From Bacillota bacterium (GTDB lineage: Bacteria > Bacillota > Clostridia > Acetivibrionales > JAEXSP01), in contig JAEXSP010000033.1 in NCBI GenBank assembly GCA_023453795.1, forward strand, positions 1 through 43,392: DNA of 43,392 bases. The letters run 5' to 3'. This document shows positions 34,805 through 42,931 of this stretch, in pieces; the stretch's first letter is position 1; each line of letters starts with the position of its first letter. Under the pieces are notes generated by a model that ran no database searches, had not been told where the DNA came from, and was given only the letters and a program-made list of their open reading frames with translations. Both the position numbers and the translations under genes were made by a program.

Positions 34805-36826
34805 TCATTCTTCTTTTGGAAGATTATCGGTTAGATTGCCTATTGTATTCTCCAGTTCTTCCTTATGTTCTGTAGGCAGTTCTTCCGCATTTTCAACCTC
34901 AGGAGCTGCATTTTTATTTGCAGGCTCAATAGGATTAACCTCTTTAATGCTTAAGCTAATCTTCTTAGTTTCAGTATTAATTTCCGTAATCTTAGCCTCA
35001 ACAGCCTGACCTACATGAAGAACGTCGCCTGGTTTCCCAATTCTGCTGTTGGATATCTGAGAAATGTGTACGAGTCCATCAATACCTTCTTCAAGCTCTA
35101 CAAAAGCTCCGAAAGGAAACAGCCTTACAACCTTTCCGTTTATAATGTCTCCAGCCTTATACTTTTCTGCGGCATTTGTCCAAGGATTATCTTCAAGCTT
35201 TCTGTAGCCAAGGGATATTCTTTTCTTTTCCTTGTCGAAATCCAGAATTGTAACTGCTACACTATCACCCAATTTTAAAACTTCAGACGGATGTTTTATC
35301 TTCTTCCATGAGAGTTCTGACATATGGATTAATCCGTCAACCCCTCCAATATCGACAAAAGCTCCGAAATCAGTGAAACTCTTTACAATACCTTCGTACT
35401 TCTTGCCAACTTCAATGTTTTCCCAAATATCGTTCATTTTCTTTGAACGTTCTTCCTGAAGCAATACCCTCTGGGAACCCACTATTTTACGTTTGCTTTT
35501 ATTTAATTCAATGATTCTTACATATATAACCTGCTTAAGATATTCGTTCAAATCCTTTACAAATCTTTCACCGATCTGTGATGCAGGAATGAAAACCCTG
35601 ACTCCGTTGGCGCTTCCTATTACACCGCCCTTGGTAACCTCAACGATTTTTACTTTGACAGGAACTTTGTTCTCATACGACTCATCAATCGTATCCCATA
35701 CCTTCATGGAATCAACTTTTTTCTTTGAGAGTTGAACATTTCCTTCTCCGTCATTTACCCTCACAACGAAGACATCTATTTCGTCCCCCACTTTGAGTGA
35801 CTCCTCAGGATTGAAATCAGGATCATCCGTAAATTCTTCCATAGAGATTATCCCGTCAGATTTGTAGCCCATGTCAACAAAGACTTCGGCATTGTTGAAA
35901 CCGATAATTTTCCCTTTAACGATTTCACCTGTTCTCAGAGTCACCAGCGAGCTTTCAAAAGCGTCTTTGAAGCTCATTTCGTTTTCTTTATTTAACTCAG
36001 TCATTCTTTTTACAACCTCCTTGATTATCCACTCCGGTGTCGATGCTCCAGCGGTAACACCAATTATTTTATTTTTTATATTTACCGATGGCAAATCACC
36101 GGATGTTTCTATTTTATATGTTTCTGCACAGTACTTACTGCTAATTTCAAAGAGTTTTTGAGTGTTTGAACTGTTCTTTCCGCCTATGATAAACATTATA
36201 TCAGCTTTTTTTGCAATTTCAGCGGCCTCATTCTGCCTGTCCGATGTTGCATTGCAAATAGTATTGAATCTTTCTATATTTTTATACTTTTTGTCCAGAG
36301 CTTTGTTTATATTTTCCCACTTTTCCTCAGTAATTGTGGTCTGTGCAACAACACATGCTTTTCTATCAGTCGGTTCAATATTTTCCGTATCCCCTGGATC
36401 TTCGACAATAATGGCATTATTGCCGCACCATCCGTTAATACCTATTACTTCAGGATGATTTCTGTCCCCTACTATAATAATCTGATATCCTTCTTCATTC
36501 TTTTCTTTAACCAGCTTATGAATCTTCTTGACAAAAAGGCATGTACAGTCTTTTACTATAAAATTTCTTTTATCAAGCTCTTTATATATTTCCGGTACAA
36601 CACCATGAGCCCTTATGACAACTGTTCCCTGATGATCTATAGATTCAAGGTTATTTGCAACTATGACTCCTTTTTCCTCCAATTCCTTCACTACTTGTTC
36701 ATTGTGAATAATGGGGCCTAAAGTAAATATTATTCCTTTTTTCCCGTCTACAAGCCTATTTATTTCTTTTATCGCTTCGCCAACCCCAAAACAGAAGCCG
36801 GCTGTTTTAGCCAATACAATTTCCAA
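34805..36826 (-). CDS. ispH: IspH (HMBPP reductase) fused to four S1 RNA-binding domains
   Basis: 673 residues. Residues 1-280 are IspH/LytB, the last enzyme of the non-mevalonate isoprenoid pathway, reducing HMBDP to IPP and DMAPP at a 4Fe-4S cluster. The cluster cysteines appear at C12, C96 and C191, and substrate histidines at H41, H74 and H124 (FCFGV, RAHGV, GDRNHPEV). Residues ~295-640 contain four S1 domains: GEIVKGKIIGFNNAEVFVDMG, then VKIVEVTKGGVIG, then GIVKSFTDFGAFVDIGGVDGL and GKVVRLFPFGAFVELEEGIDGL (positions approximate); the last two are canonical, the second divergent. This fusion is a known feature of Clostridia. The start is TTG immediately after the plsC stop, with AGGAG in the plsC end. 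The C-terminal ~35 residues are acidic and unstructured. Confidence 0.96.
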   Translation of the reverse strand: MEIVLAKTAGFCFGVGEAIKEINRLVDGKKGIIFTLGPIIHNEQVVKELEEKGVIVANNLESIDHQGTVVIRAHGVVPEIYKELDKRNFIVKDCTCLFVKKIHKLVKEKNEEGYQIIIVGDRNHPEVIGINGWCGNNAIIVEDPGDTENIEPTDRKACVVAQTTITEEKWENINKALDKKYKNIERFNTICNATSDRQNEAAEIAKKADIMFIIGGKNSSNTQKLFEISSKYCAETYKIETSGDLPSVNIKNKIIGVTAGASTPEWIIKEVVKRMTELNKENEMSFKDAFESSLVTLRTGEIVKGKIIGFNNAEVFVDMGYKSDGIISMEEFTDDPDFNPEESLKVGDEIDVFVVRVNDGEGNVQLSKKKVDSMKVWDTIDESYENKVPVKVKIVEVTKGGVIGSANGVRVFIPASQIGERFVKDLNEYLKQVIYVRIIELNKSKRKIVGSQRVLLQEERSKKMNDIWENIEVGKKYEGIVKSFTDFGAFVDIGGVDGLIHMSELSWKKIKHPSEVLKLGDSVAVTILDFDKEKKRISLGYRKLEDNPWTNAAEKYKAGDIINGKVVRLFPFGAFVELEEGIDGLVHISQISNSRIGKPGDVLHVGQAVEAKITEINTETKKISLSIKEVNPIEPANKNAAPEVENAEELPTEHKEELENTIGNLTDNLPKEE

Positions 36827-37426
36827 TTATTTATCTCCTAAAAGTCCATATACTTTTTCCATGATTTCATTGCTCATGTCTGTATATTCTACAGTAGTAT
36901 ATTTTTTACCGGGCTCAGTCTTGATATGGAAAGGTTCTCCGAAAACAATCCTTACCCTTCGGAAGACTTTATTGCCGCCTTCAACCCCAACAGGGATGAT
37001 AGGCACGCCCTTTTTTACTGCTATCATTGCAGCGCCGGGCTTGGCTTTGACATCTTTCTTGGTGCGATCCTTTACTCTCGTACCTTCCGGGAACATTCCT
37101 ATAATATGTCCTTCATCAAGCAACTTGAATAAGGCTTTCATTGCATCTATGTCAGATTTGCCCCTTTTTATAGGAAAAGCGCCAAGAGATTTGATAAATG
37201 CTGCAAATATGGGATTCTTAAACAATTCCTCTTTGGCCATCCATCTAACAAGTCTTTTTATCCGATAGCCGATAAAAAACATGCCCAATTCACTATTATG
37301 GTTGGCACATAATACAGCAGCCCCTGTCTTCGGAATGTTCTCTCTTCCTTCAATCTTTACCCTGAATGCTACTGAAAAAACAACAAATACGATCGATTTA
37401 AGAATACTAATGCCAATTTTCTTCAT
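36827..37426 (-). CDS. plsC: 1-acyl-glycerol-3-phosphate acyltransferase-like protein
   Basis: 199 residues, normal for PlsC. It would acylate lysophosphatidate at the membrane face to make phosphatidate. An N-terminal hydrophobic segment (ISILKSIVFVVFSVAF) anchors it. Acyltransferase motifs: block I CANHNSELGMF, block II GAFPIKRG, block III FPEGTR (112-117), block IV VPIIPVGVEG. In block I the catalytic HX4D has Gly (G48) where Asp is expected (H43-N-S-E-L-G48), an anomaly. ATG at 37426 overlaps the cmk stop (TGATG) with AGGGG upstream; an upstream TTG is less likely. It is co-transcribed with cmk and ispH, as in many Clostridia. Confidence 0.92.
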   Translation of the reverse strand: MKKIGISILKSIVFVVFSVAFRVKIEGRENIPKTGAAVLCANHNSELGMFFIGYRIKRLVRWMAKEELFKNPIFAAFIKSLGAFPIKRGKSDIDAMKALFKLLDEGHIIGMFPEGTRVKDRTKKDVKAKPGAAMIAVKKGVPIIPVGVEGGNKVFRRVRIVFGEPFHIKTEPGKKYTTVEYTDMSNEIMEKVYGLLGDK

Positions 37427-38094
37427 CAATTACCCCTGACTGCCTTTATTATAATCTGAACGACTTCTTGAATCGTCAGATTTGTAGTGTCGATTTCGAC
37501 TGCGTCTTCTGCTTTGCACAATGGTGCGAAATCCCTGCAGCTGTCATTTTTATCCCTGTACTCAATGTCTCTTTTCACTGCATCCAGAGAAATGTCTGAA
37601 ATTCCTTTTTGAACTTGTTCTTCAAACCTTCTTTTGGCTCTTTCTTCGATAGAAGCTGTCAAAAAAAACTTATAAGCCGCATTTGGCAATACATATGAGC
37701 CTATGTCCCTGCCATCCATTACTACACTGCTTTTATCGGCAATTTGTCTCTGAAGCTCAACCATTTTTATTCTTACTTCAGGGGATACTGCAACATTAGA
37801 AGCACCGATCGATACTTCGGGCGTCCGTATCTCCGAGCTTACATTTTCACCATCAAGGTAAATAAGCTGCTCGTTTTCCGAATGATTAATATCTATATTT
37901 ATATTTTTCACCAAACCTGCAAGTTTCTCTCTGTCGCGAGTATCAATGCTGTTTCTCATAGCTTTAAGAGCAACAGTCCTGTACATCGCACCCGTATCCA
38001 GATAAATTATACCCAATTCTTTCGAAACGATTTTCGCTATGGTGCTTTTACCTGCTCCTGCAGGCCCATCTATAGCTATGTTAATTTTTGCCAA
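37426..38094 (-). CDS. cmk: Cytidylate kinase
   Basis: 222 residues from TTG at 38094, selected because GGGGGA lies seven bases before it; the alternative TTG at 38109 would lie within a palindrome and lacks a site. The N-terminus INIAIDGPAGAGKSTIAKIV carries the P-loop GPAGAGKS; downstream are LDTGAMYRTVALKA, MDGRDIGSYVLPNA and the lid FLTASIEERAKRR, then RDKNDSCRDFAPL. It phosphorylates CMP and dCMP with ATP. Length and motifs are normal. Third gene of the hutP operon, 84 bases after aroH, with a 26-bp palindrome directly before its ribosome binding site. Confidence 0.96.
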   Translation of the reverse strand: MAKINIAIDGPAGAGKSTIAKIVSKELGIIYLDTGAMYRTVALKAMRNSIDTRDREKLAGLVKNINIDINHSENEQLIYLDGENVSSEIRTPEVSIGASNVAVSPEVRIKMVELQRQIADKSSVVMDGRDIGSYVLPNAAYKFFLTASIEERAKRRFEEQVQKGISDISLDAVKRDIEYRDKNDSCRDFAPLCKAEDAVEIDTTNLTIQEVVQIIIKAVRGN

Positions 38095-38107
38095 TCGTTT
38101 ATCCCCC

Positions 38108-38133
38108 AATATATGTCTGACCAGACATATATT
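38108..38133. repeat. 12-bp-arm palindrome just upstream of the cmk ribosome binding site
   Basis: Arms AATATATGTCTG and CAGACATATATT, perfect, separated by AC. In the - strand transcript it forms a 12-bp stem ending one base before the GGGGGA site of cmk, with the T of the alternative TTG start inside it. Confidence 0.85.
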
Positions 38134-38178
38134 ATTATTCTACACTTATTTTAAAAATCCTCTTTTAAATGCTAATAT

Positions 38179-38547
38179 TTAATCGTTATTTTCCAAATCA
38201 GGCCTTAAAACCTTTGCCTCGTTCAGATAAACATGCTGAAGCTCACTTTTGCATTTTTCGGTATTGATATGTATCATTACCCTTATGCATTTTTTAAGGC
38301 TTCCGGGAACATTTATCTCGGTTGTGCACATCAAAGCGACATCAGACCATCCCAATTGTCTGGCCGCTACAGCCGGAAACGCTGCATCAAGATCGTTTGT
38401 TACAGAAAATATTGCACTGATAATATCCTCTTGTTGAAGAGAGTTTTTTTCTGTTATTTCATTAAGTAAAATTTTTGTTGCATCGATTATTTCGCAAGAA
38501 TCATTATTTGCTACAGTTGTTGCTCCTCTTACAGCTCTAACATACAT
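38179..38547 (-). CDS. aroH: Chorismate mutase, AroH class
   Basis: 122 residues, single-domain AroH fold. It converts chorismate to prephenate for Phe and Tyr. Active-site residues known from the B. subtilis enzyme are visible in context: R7 in VRAVRGATTV, C74 and E77 in LMCTTEINV, R89 in KKCIRVMI, Y107 in HVYLNEAKVLRPDL. The start has GGAGG eight bases upstream. It is second in the operon, 41 bases after hutP and before cmk, so its expression is tied to general growth genes and not to a trp/phe cluster. Confidence 0.96.
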   Translation of the reverse strand: MYVRAVRGATTVANNDSCEIIDATKILLNEITEKNSLQQEDIISAIFSVTNDLDAAFPAVAARQLGWSDVALMCTTEINVPGSLKKCIRVMIHINTEKCKSELQHVYLNEAKVLRPDLENND

Positions 38548-38588
38548 TCAAAGTTCCTCCATATCACCATTCTACCATAATGCTTCGG

Positions 38589-39017
38589 TTAGACTACCCT
38601 ATGACCAAGCCCTATCGATACTTCATTGAGATGGAGCAGGCCTATACCGAAGAATATTGCTACACTTATATGGTCCTTATACCTTGCTATACCGATTTTC
38701 CCTCCTACATTTAACCCTATTGCTTTTGGCATTATCTGAGACAGAGCTTCTCTTGTTGCTCCCGCAACTGCACCCTCTTCCGGATGACCGTCCTGAATCA
38801 CGCCTTCTCTTTTTGAAGAAACAACCGCTCTTTCTACTATCTTCATTACAGAGTTAATAAATTCGCCTCCGTAATCCACTGCAGCAGTACTTATCCCTGT
38901 TTTTGCAAATTCGGCCTGTAATTGCTTTTCCTCCTGCCTATCTGAAGTTAACGCGATCCTTATCGCCGCCATTGCAATTTCCTTGCTTCCGAAATGTCTG
39001 CCAGTATCTATAGCCAT
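38589..39017 (-). CDS. hutP: HutP-family RNA-binding regulator
   Basis: 142 residues. The block REGVIQDGHPEEGAVAGATREAL and the C-terminal HLNEVSIGLGHRVV match the HutP family, where the B. subtilis protein is a histidine- and Mg2+-dependent antiterminator of the hut operon. In B. subtilis two metal-binding His lie in the equivalent of this block (SHALYHA, from memory); here the aligned positions read EGAVAGA, so ligand binding probably differs. No hut genes are present. ATG at 39017 is preferred because GGGGAG lies ten bases before it; an in-frame ATG at 39035 lacks a site. First gene of the aroH-cmk-plsC-ispH operon, behind a strong promoter. Confidence 0.88.
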   Translation of the reverse strand: MAIDTGRHFGSKEIAMAAIRIALTSDRQEEKQLQAEFAKTGISTAAVDYGGEFINSVMKIVERAVVSSKREGVIQDGHPEEGAVAGATREALSQIMPKAIGLNVGGKIGIARYKDHISVAIFFGIGLLHLNEVSIGLGHRVV

Positions 39018-39101
39018 CAATTTATAACTCCCCATTTATCGAACGCTTGTCCTGTTAGTCAACCAAACTTCGGATAGTATTTTTTCCAATTAACTATTAT
39101 A

Positions 39102-39130
39102 TTATATAGCAACAACTTATATAAGACAAT
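39102..39130 (-). promoter_or_regulatory. Promoter of the hutP-aroH-cmk-plsC-ispH operon
   Basis: On the - strand: -35 TTGTCT (39125-39130), 17-bp spacer, -10 TATAAT (39102-39107). Transcription would begin near 39095, leaving a leader of about 75 bases before the chosen hutP start. Confidence 0.8.
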
Positions 39131-39145
39131 AATTTAATTTTGACT

Positions 39146-39658
39146 TCAATCATCTTCATTTTCAAGTCTTATAACTGCTATTCGTTTGATTCCTTTTGAA
39201 ATTCCGATAACTCGTATCAATCCGCTGGGATCTATATTCTTACTTATTGAAGCAATTGTTACTTCCGCATCTTCTTTTAAGCTGCTGTCATCAATCTCTA
39301 TGACATCTCCGTTTTTCACAGTCAAATCGACATGACTTTCAGCAAAGGAAGCCTCTTCCTCTCCGTTGACAAGGACTTTTATATCCGGACTGCAGACACC
39401 TTTGGTAAGCTCCAGTCCAATCCTGCCGGTTTCATACAAAGTCTCTTCGCTGCCTAATTGTGAGCCTTGATATTTGCTGTCTGTTACAAGAAAGGTTCTT
39501 AAGGATGGGCTTGATAAAGCTGCCTGAACCATTATAAGCAAAGCAAACACTATAATGAAAGCCAAAAACAGAATTTTCTCTGCATTGAAGTTAGGCCTCC
39601 CATATCCATTGTTATGCTCGGTTTTAGACCTTTTGGAACTGAACCGATCCTTTTTCAT
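39146..39658 (-). CDS. Membrane-anchored hypothetical protein
   Basis: 170 residues. A basic cytoplasmic N-terminus (~27 residues) is followed by one transmembrane helix (ILFLAFIIVFALLIMVQAAL, ~29-48), then an extracytoplasmic part of about 120 residues with no cysteine pair. That part has a strand-rich segment KVLVNGEEEASFAESHVDLTVKNGDVIEID-like (parts: DIKVLVNGEEE, VDLTVKNGDVIEIDDS), as in small beta-grasp or SHS2-type domains, but I cannot assign it. GGAGTGAT precedes the ATG. It sits between hutP (downstream, separate promoter) and the flavoprotein gene. Function unknown. Confidence 0.85.
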   Translation of the reverse strand: MKKDRFSSKRSKTEHNNGYGRPNFNAEKILFLAFIIVFALLIMVQAALSSPSLRTFLVTDSKYQGSQLGSEETLYETGRIGLELTKGVCSPDIKVLVNGEEEASFAESHVDLTVKNGDVIEIDDSSLKEDAEVTIASISKNIDPSGLIRVIGISKGIKRIAVIRLENEDD

Positions 39659-39757
39659 ATGATCACTCCATATTATTTACTGATACTGCAACGGGACCTC
39701 TCAACACTTCCCCCATTACTATAAAATAATATGCGTAAATCATCTTATATATACTTC

Positions 39758-40990
39758 TTAACAGTTCAACCCCGCAAGACAGCCTGTCGAAAAAGCAATT
39801 GTGAGGTTGAAGCCTCCGGTGTAGGCATCTACATCAATGATTTCGCCGGCAAAAAACAACCCTTTGATAATTCTGGACTCCATAGTTGAAGGATTTATTT
39901 CATCCGTAGATATTCCTCCTGCTGTAACTATAGCTTCTTCAATAGGCCTTGCGCCATTGATACTTAATTCAAGCTTTTTGAGCAGCTTTACCAGTCGCCT
40001 TCTTTCCTCCTTGGTAATCTGGTTAACAAATTTTTCAGGCAGAATCCCGGAAAGTTTTATTATAACAGGTATCAATTTTTGCGGCAGCAATTCATCCAGA
40101 GCATTTTTAAACTGCTTTCTGGAATACTTTTCAAAGTCTCTCTGTATTCTTTCATCCAGCTTTTCTTCATCCAACGCAGGTTTCAGATCAATATAAAGCT
40201 TGATTTCTTTAAAGTCATAGTCAAGTATGTGCCTGCTTCCGCTTAGTATTACCGGACCGGATACTCCAAAATGCGTAAACAGCAGCTCGCCAAAATCGGA
40301 ATAAACCTTTTTGCCATTCTTGTTTACCATAGTTATTTCTATATTTCTCAGTGACAGGCCCTGCAATTCCGGGACCCATTCTTCTTTTACTATTAACGGC
40401 ACAAGAGAAGGCTTCAGCTTTACTATATTATGTCCAAGTGCAGCTGCCAGCTTATACCCGTCGCCGGTAGAACCGGTCCCCGGATACGAAGCACCCCCCG
40501 TTGCCAGAATAACCGAATCGCACTCAATTTCAGTACCATCCTTCAGTACAATACCCTTTATTTTCTTATCCTGATCTGTTTTTATCTCCTTCAGCTGAGC
40601 ATTGAGAAGCAGTTTGACCCCGGAATTTTTAACATACCTGTAGAGAGCATCTGCTACATCTTTAGCTCTGTCGGATACCGGGAAAACCCTGCCGCCTCTC
40701 TCTACCTTGGTTTCCACTCCAAGCGAATTGATGAGTTGGATTAGATCTTCATTTGAAAAGGTATAAAAGGCGGAATATAAAAAATTCCCGTTTCCGGGAG
40801 TATTCTCAATCAATCCTTCAATATCGGTGCTGTTGGTTATATTGCACCTTCCTTTGCCGGATATAAGAATCTTTTTTCCTATCCTGTCATTTTTCTCGAT
40901 TAAAATAACCTCGCAGCCGCGTTCACCGGCTTTAGCGGCAGCCATAAGTCCAGCAGGCCCCGCTCCTATTACAGCAACTTTTTTTGACAT
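39758..40990 (-). CDS. BaiN/HI0933-family FAD-dependent oxidoreductase
   Basis: 410 residues. N-terminal FAD-binding Rossmann fold VAVIGAGPAGLMAAAKAGERG (split: VAVIGAGPAGLMAAAK) followed by the family hallmark GKKILISGKGRCNITNS; later ILATGGASYPGTGSTGDG and a C-terminal GLFFAGEIIDVDAYTGGFN that closes the flavin site. The family includes HI0933/YhiN and BaiN; one clostridial member is linked to bile-acid reduction, but most are uncharacterised and widespread, so no substrate is inferred. AGGAG precedes the ATG. It is monocistronic, 99 bases upstream of the hypothetical membrane protein. Confidence 0.93.
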   Translation of the reverse strand: MSKKVAVIGAGPAGLMAAAKAGERGCEVILIEKNDRIGKKILISGKGRCNITNSTDIEGLIENTPGNGNFLYSAFYTFSNEDLIQLINSLGVETKVERGGRVFPVSDRAKDVADALYRYVKNSGVKLLLNAQLKEIKTDQDKKIKGIVLKDGTEIECDSVILATGGASYPGTGSTGDGYKLAAALGHNIVKLKPSLVPLIVKEEWVPELQGLSLRNIEITMVNKNGKKVYSDFGELLFTHFGVSGPVILSGSRHILDYDFKEIKLYIDLKPALDEEKLDERIQRDFEKYSRKQFKNALDELLPQKLIPVIIKLSGILPEKFVNQITKEERRRLVKLLKKLELSINGARPIEEAIVTAGGISTDEINPSTMESRIIKGLFFAGEIIDVDAYTGGFNLTIAFSTGCLAGLNC

Positions 40991-41091
40991 ATAAACTCCT
41001 GTTATTTTTTGAAGAGGCCTCCTGTAATCAGTCAGCCTCAGTAGAATTATGCCCAGTTCAAACTAATTTAAGTATTATTTATTGAATATTT

Positions 41092-41991
41092 TTAATAATC
41101 TTCGTTTCTATCAAGTTCAGAATTGTCATATTTCTCATAAACCTGATAGTCATCCCATATTCTCTCAAGCCTTTCAAAGAGTTCATATACATCATTCTTC
41201 CTTCTCATTCCCAGAGCGACTATAAGCGCATTGATAACGCTCAAAGGGGCTACAAGCGAGTCAACAAATGATGCCATGTCGCTTCTTGCAACCAGCGAAA
41301 AATCAGAATAGGTTGAAAGAGGAGATTCTATGCTGTCTGTTATTGCAACTACAGTTGCTCCCTGATTTTTAACAAACTGCATTGCTTTGATGGTTCTCTT
41401 CGAATACCTTGGGAAGCTTATCCCAATAACAACATCGCCTTCAGAAGCTCTAATTATCTGTTCGAACATTTCGCTGACGCTTGTGGTGTGAACAAGTCTC
41501 ACATTGTCGAATATCAAGTTGAAATAAAAGCCCATAAAACTTGCAAGAGGTGCAGAACTGCGCACGCCAAGTATATAAATCTTTTTAGCGTTTAAGATGG
41601 CTTCAACAACATTATTGAAAGTATCCTGACTTATTTCTTCCATGGTCATCTTAATTTTTTCCATGTCTGAATGTAAAACACTTTTAAGGATATTTTCATC
41701 GTTAATACGATTTGACGAAACCTCAATTCTTTGGAGTGAGGTCAATTTACTTTTTATAAGCTCCTGTAGAACCTTTTGGAGCTTGGGATAGCCATCATAG
41801 CCTAATTGTATGGCAAATCTTACAACTGTTGATTCGCTTACGCCTACAATCTCTCCAAGCTTTGCCGCAGTCATAAAAGCCGCTTTGTCATAGTGATTGA
41901 TTATATAGTTGGCTATTAATTTCTGTCCCTTGCTCAGATCATCCAGATTATCTTGTATGTTTTTTATTAAATCCTGCACTTTGCCGTCCAT
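41092..41991 (-). CDS. MurR/RpiR-family transcriptional regulator
   Basis: 299 residues from ATG at 41991, chosen because AGGGGG lies just upstream; a longer frame to 42105 runs through the promoter. Residues ~1-77 are the RpiR-type helix-turn-helix (KLGEIVGVSESTVVRFAIQLGYDGYPKLQ). Residues ~110-250 are a SIS sugar-phosphate-binding domain (KIYILGVRSSAPLASFMGFY, DVVIGISFPRYSKRTIKAMQF, VVAITDSIESPLS). Such proteins sense phosphosugars and usually control neighbouring sugar or cell-wall genes. No sugar gene is adjacent; the divergent neighbour is an unassigned gene. Extra C-terminal ~40 residues are charged. Confidence 0.93.
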   Translation of the reverse strand: MDGKVQDLIKNIQDNLDDLSKGQKLIANYIINHYDKAAFMTAAKLGEIVGVSESTVVRFAIQLGYDGYPKLQKVLQELIKSKLTSLQRIEVSSNRINDENILKSVLHSDMEKIKMTMEEISQDTFNNVVEAILNAKKIYILGVRSSAPLASFMGFYFNLIFDNVRLVHTTSVSEMFEQIIRASEGDVVIGISFPRYSKRTIKAMQFVKNQGATVVAITDSIESPLSTYSDFSLVARSDMASFVDSLVAPLSVINALIVALGMRRKNDVYELFERLERIWDDYQVYEKYDNSELDRNEDY

Positions 41992-42076
41992 CAGTATCCC
42001 CCTGCCAATATTTGTTTTATGCTGATAGTCATTTATATAGTATTTCATTAAAACCGAATATAGATATATACTAAAC

Positions 42077-42105
42077 ATATTACATTTTTGCAGGATAAAA
42101 ATCAA
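42077..42105 (-). promoter_or_regulatory. Promoter of the RpiR-family gene
   Basis: On the - strand: -35 TTGATT (42100-42105), 17-bp spacer, -10 TAATAT (42077-42082). The predicted leader is about 80 bases. Confidence 0.6.
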
Positions 42106-42227
42106 TAGGTTGCAGATTTTAATAGTTTAAACTTATATATTTGAAAACATTTTTAAGGGAAAAATCTTCTTATAATATTTGCTTATGAGCTAATAATAAT
42201 TTCATACTACATCAGAGGGAGACTTTA

Positions 42228-42890
42228 ATGATTCAGATAGATGACGCAGGAAGCGGAAGCTTTATAGGTGGAACTTGCATTGGCGTTTACAGGCCGGAAA
42301 CTAATGAATACTTTTTTGATATAATCCCGGTTGAGTGCTACGACAAAAATAATTTTAAAAAAAAGCTTTATCTTGATGAGGCAGTCAATATAGTACAGCA
42401 TGCTTTTGAGTCAATGAATGTGAATAAGAATGAAATGATTGAATTCTGCAGGGGCTATATGTTCAGCAAGCTGAAGTACTGGCTCGATGAAAAGGGCTAT
42501 TGTTATTATGCAACGCATATAAACGGCCGGATTCAGGATGTGGTAGAGAAAAATTTTGAGCTCTATACCGTAAGGCTCGGATTGCCTGAAGTTTATATAA
42601 AATATACCAAATACCCCTTTCACTTTCACAAACTGCTGCGCTGGGTTTTTTCCGATTATGAAAATAGGATCGGGCTTTGCAAGGTAGGTTGGAAATGCTG
42701 GCAAAAAATGGAGGGAGTTGAATTGCAGGAACGAGAAATGATTTCCGAGAATCCGCATTTGTACTGTTTGAAGTGCGGAAAAAGCATAAAGAAAGGGAGT
42801 TCTGTTACGGTGCTTTCTTATAAGACCGGCCAGCTGTATGACATTTATCTGCACAAGGAGTGCCATAATACTCAAAAAAAATCTCCCTGA
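42228..42890 (+). CDS. Unassigned protein with C-terminal zinc-finger-like motif
   Basis: 220 residues; ATG with AGAGGGAG six bases upstream. I do not recognise the family. The N-terminus IQIDDAGSGSFIGGTCIGVYR followed by EYFFDIIPVE and LDEAVNIVQHAF resembles the first strands and acidic residues of an RNase H-like fold (Asp-rich first strand, then beta hairpin), which is only suggestive. The C-terminal ~45 residues have Cys-x2-Cys (CLKCGKS) and His-x2-Cys (HKECHN) about 24 residues apart, a plausible zinc site. The middle is rich in aromatics (YIKYTKYPFHFHKLLRW). It is divergent from the RpiR-family gene and ends in a hairpin that contains its stop codon. Confidence 0.85.
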   Translation: MIQIDDAGSGSFIGGTCIGVYRPETNEYFFDIIPVECYDKNNFKKKLYLDEAVNIVQHAFESMNVNKNEMIEFCRGYMFSKLKYWLDEKGYCYYATHINGRIQDVVEKNFELYTVRLGLPEVYIKYTKYPFHFHKLLRWVFSDYENRIGLCKVGWKCWQKMEGVELQEREMISENPHLYCLKCGKSIKKGSSVTVLSYKTGQLYDIYLHKECHNTQKKSP

Positions 42891-42906
42891 TTAGAGAGAT
42901 TTTTTA
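42875..42906. terminator. Bidirectional terminator with the stop codon in the loop
   Basis: Arms AAAAAATCTC / GAGATTTTTT (10 bp) with loop CCTGATTAGA; the TGA of the preceding gene lies in the loop. It separates two convergent genes. Confidence 0.8.
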
Positions 42907-42931
42907 CTTTAACTATAGAGCAGTTTGTGTT

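Noticed and set aside
41003..41040. GAGGC/GCCTC inverted repeat between the RpiR-family gene and the flavoprotein gene
   Set aside because: Only 5 bp with a long loop and no T-tract; likely chance.
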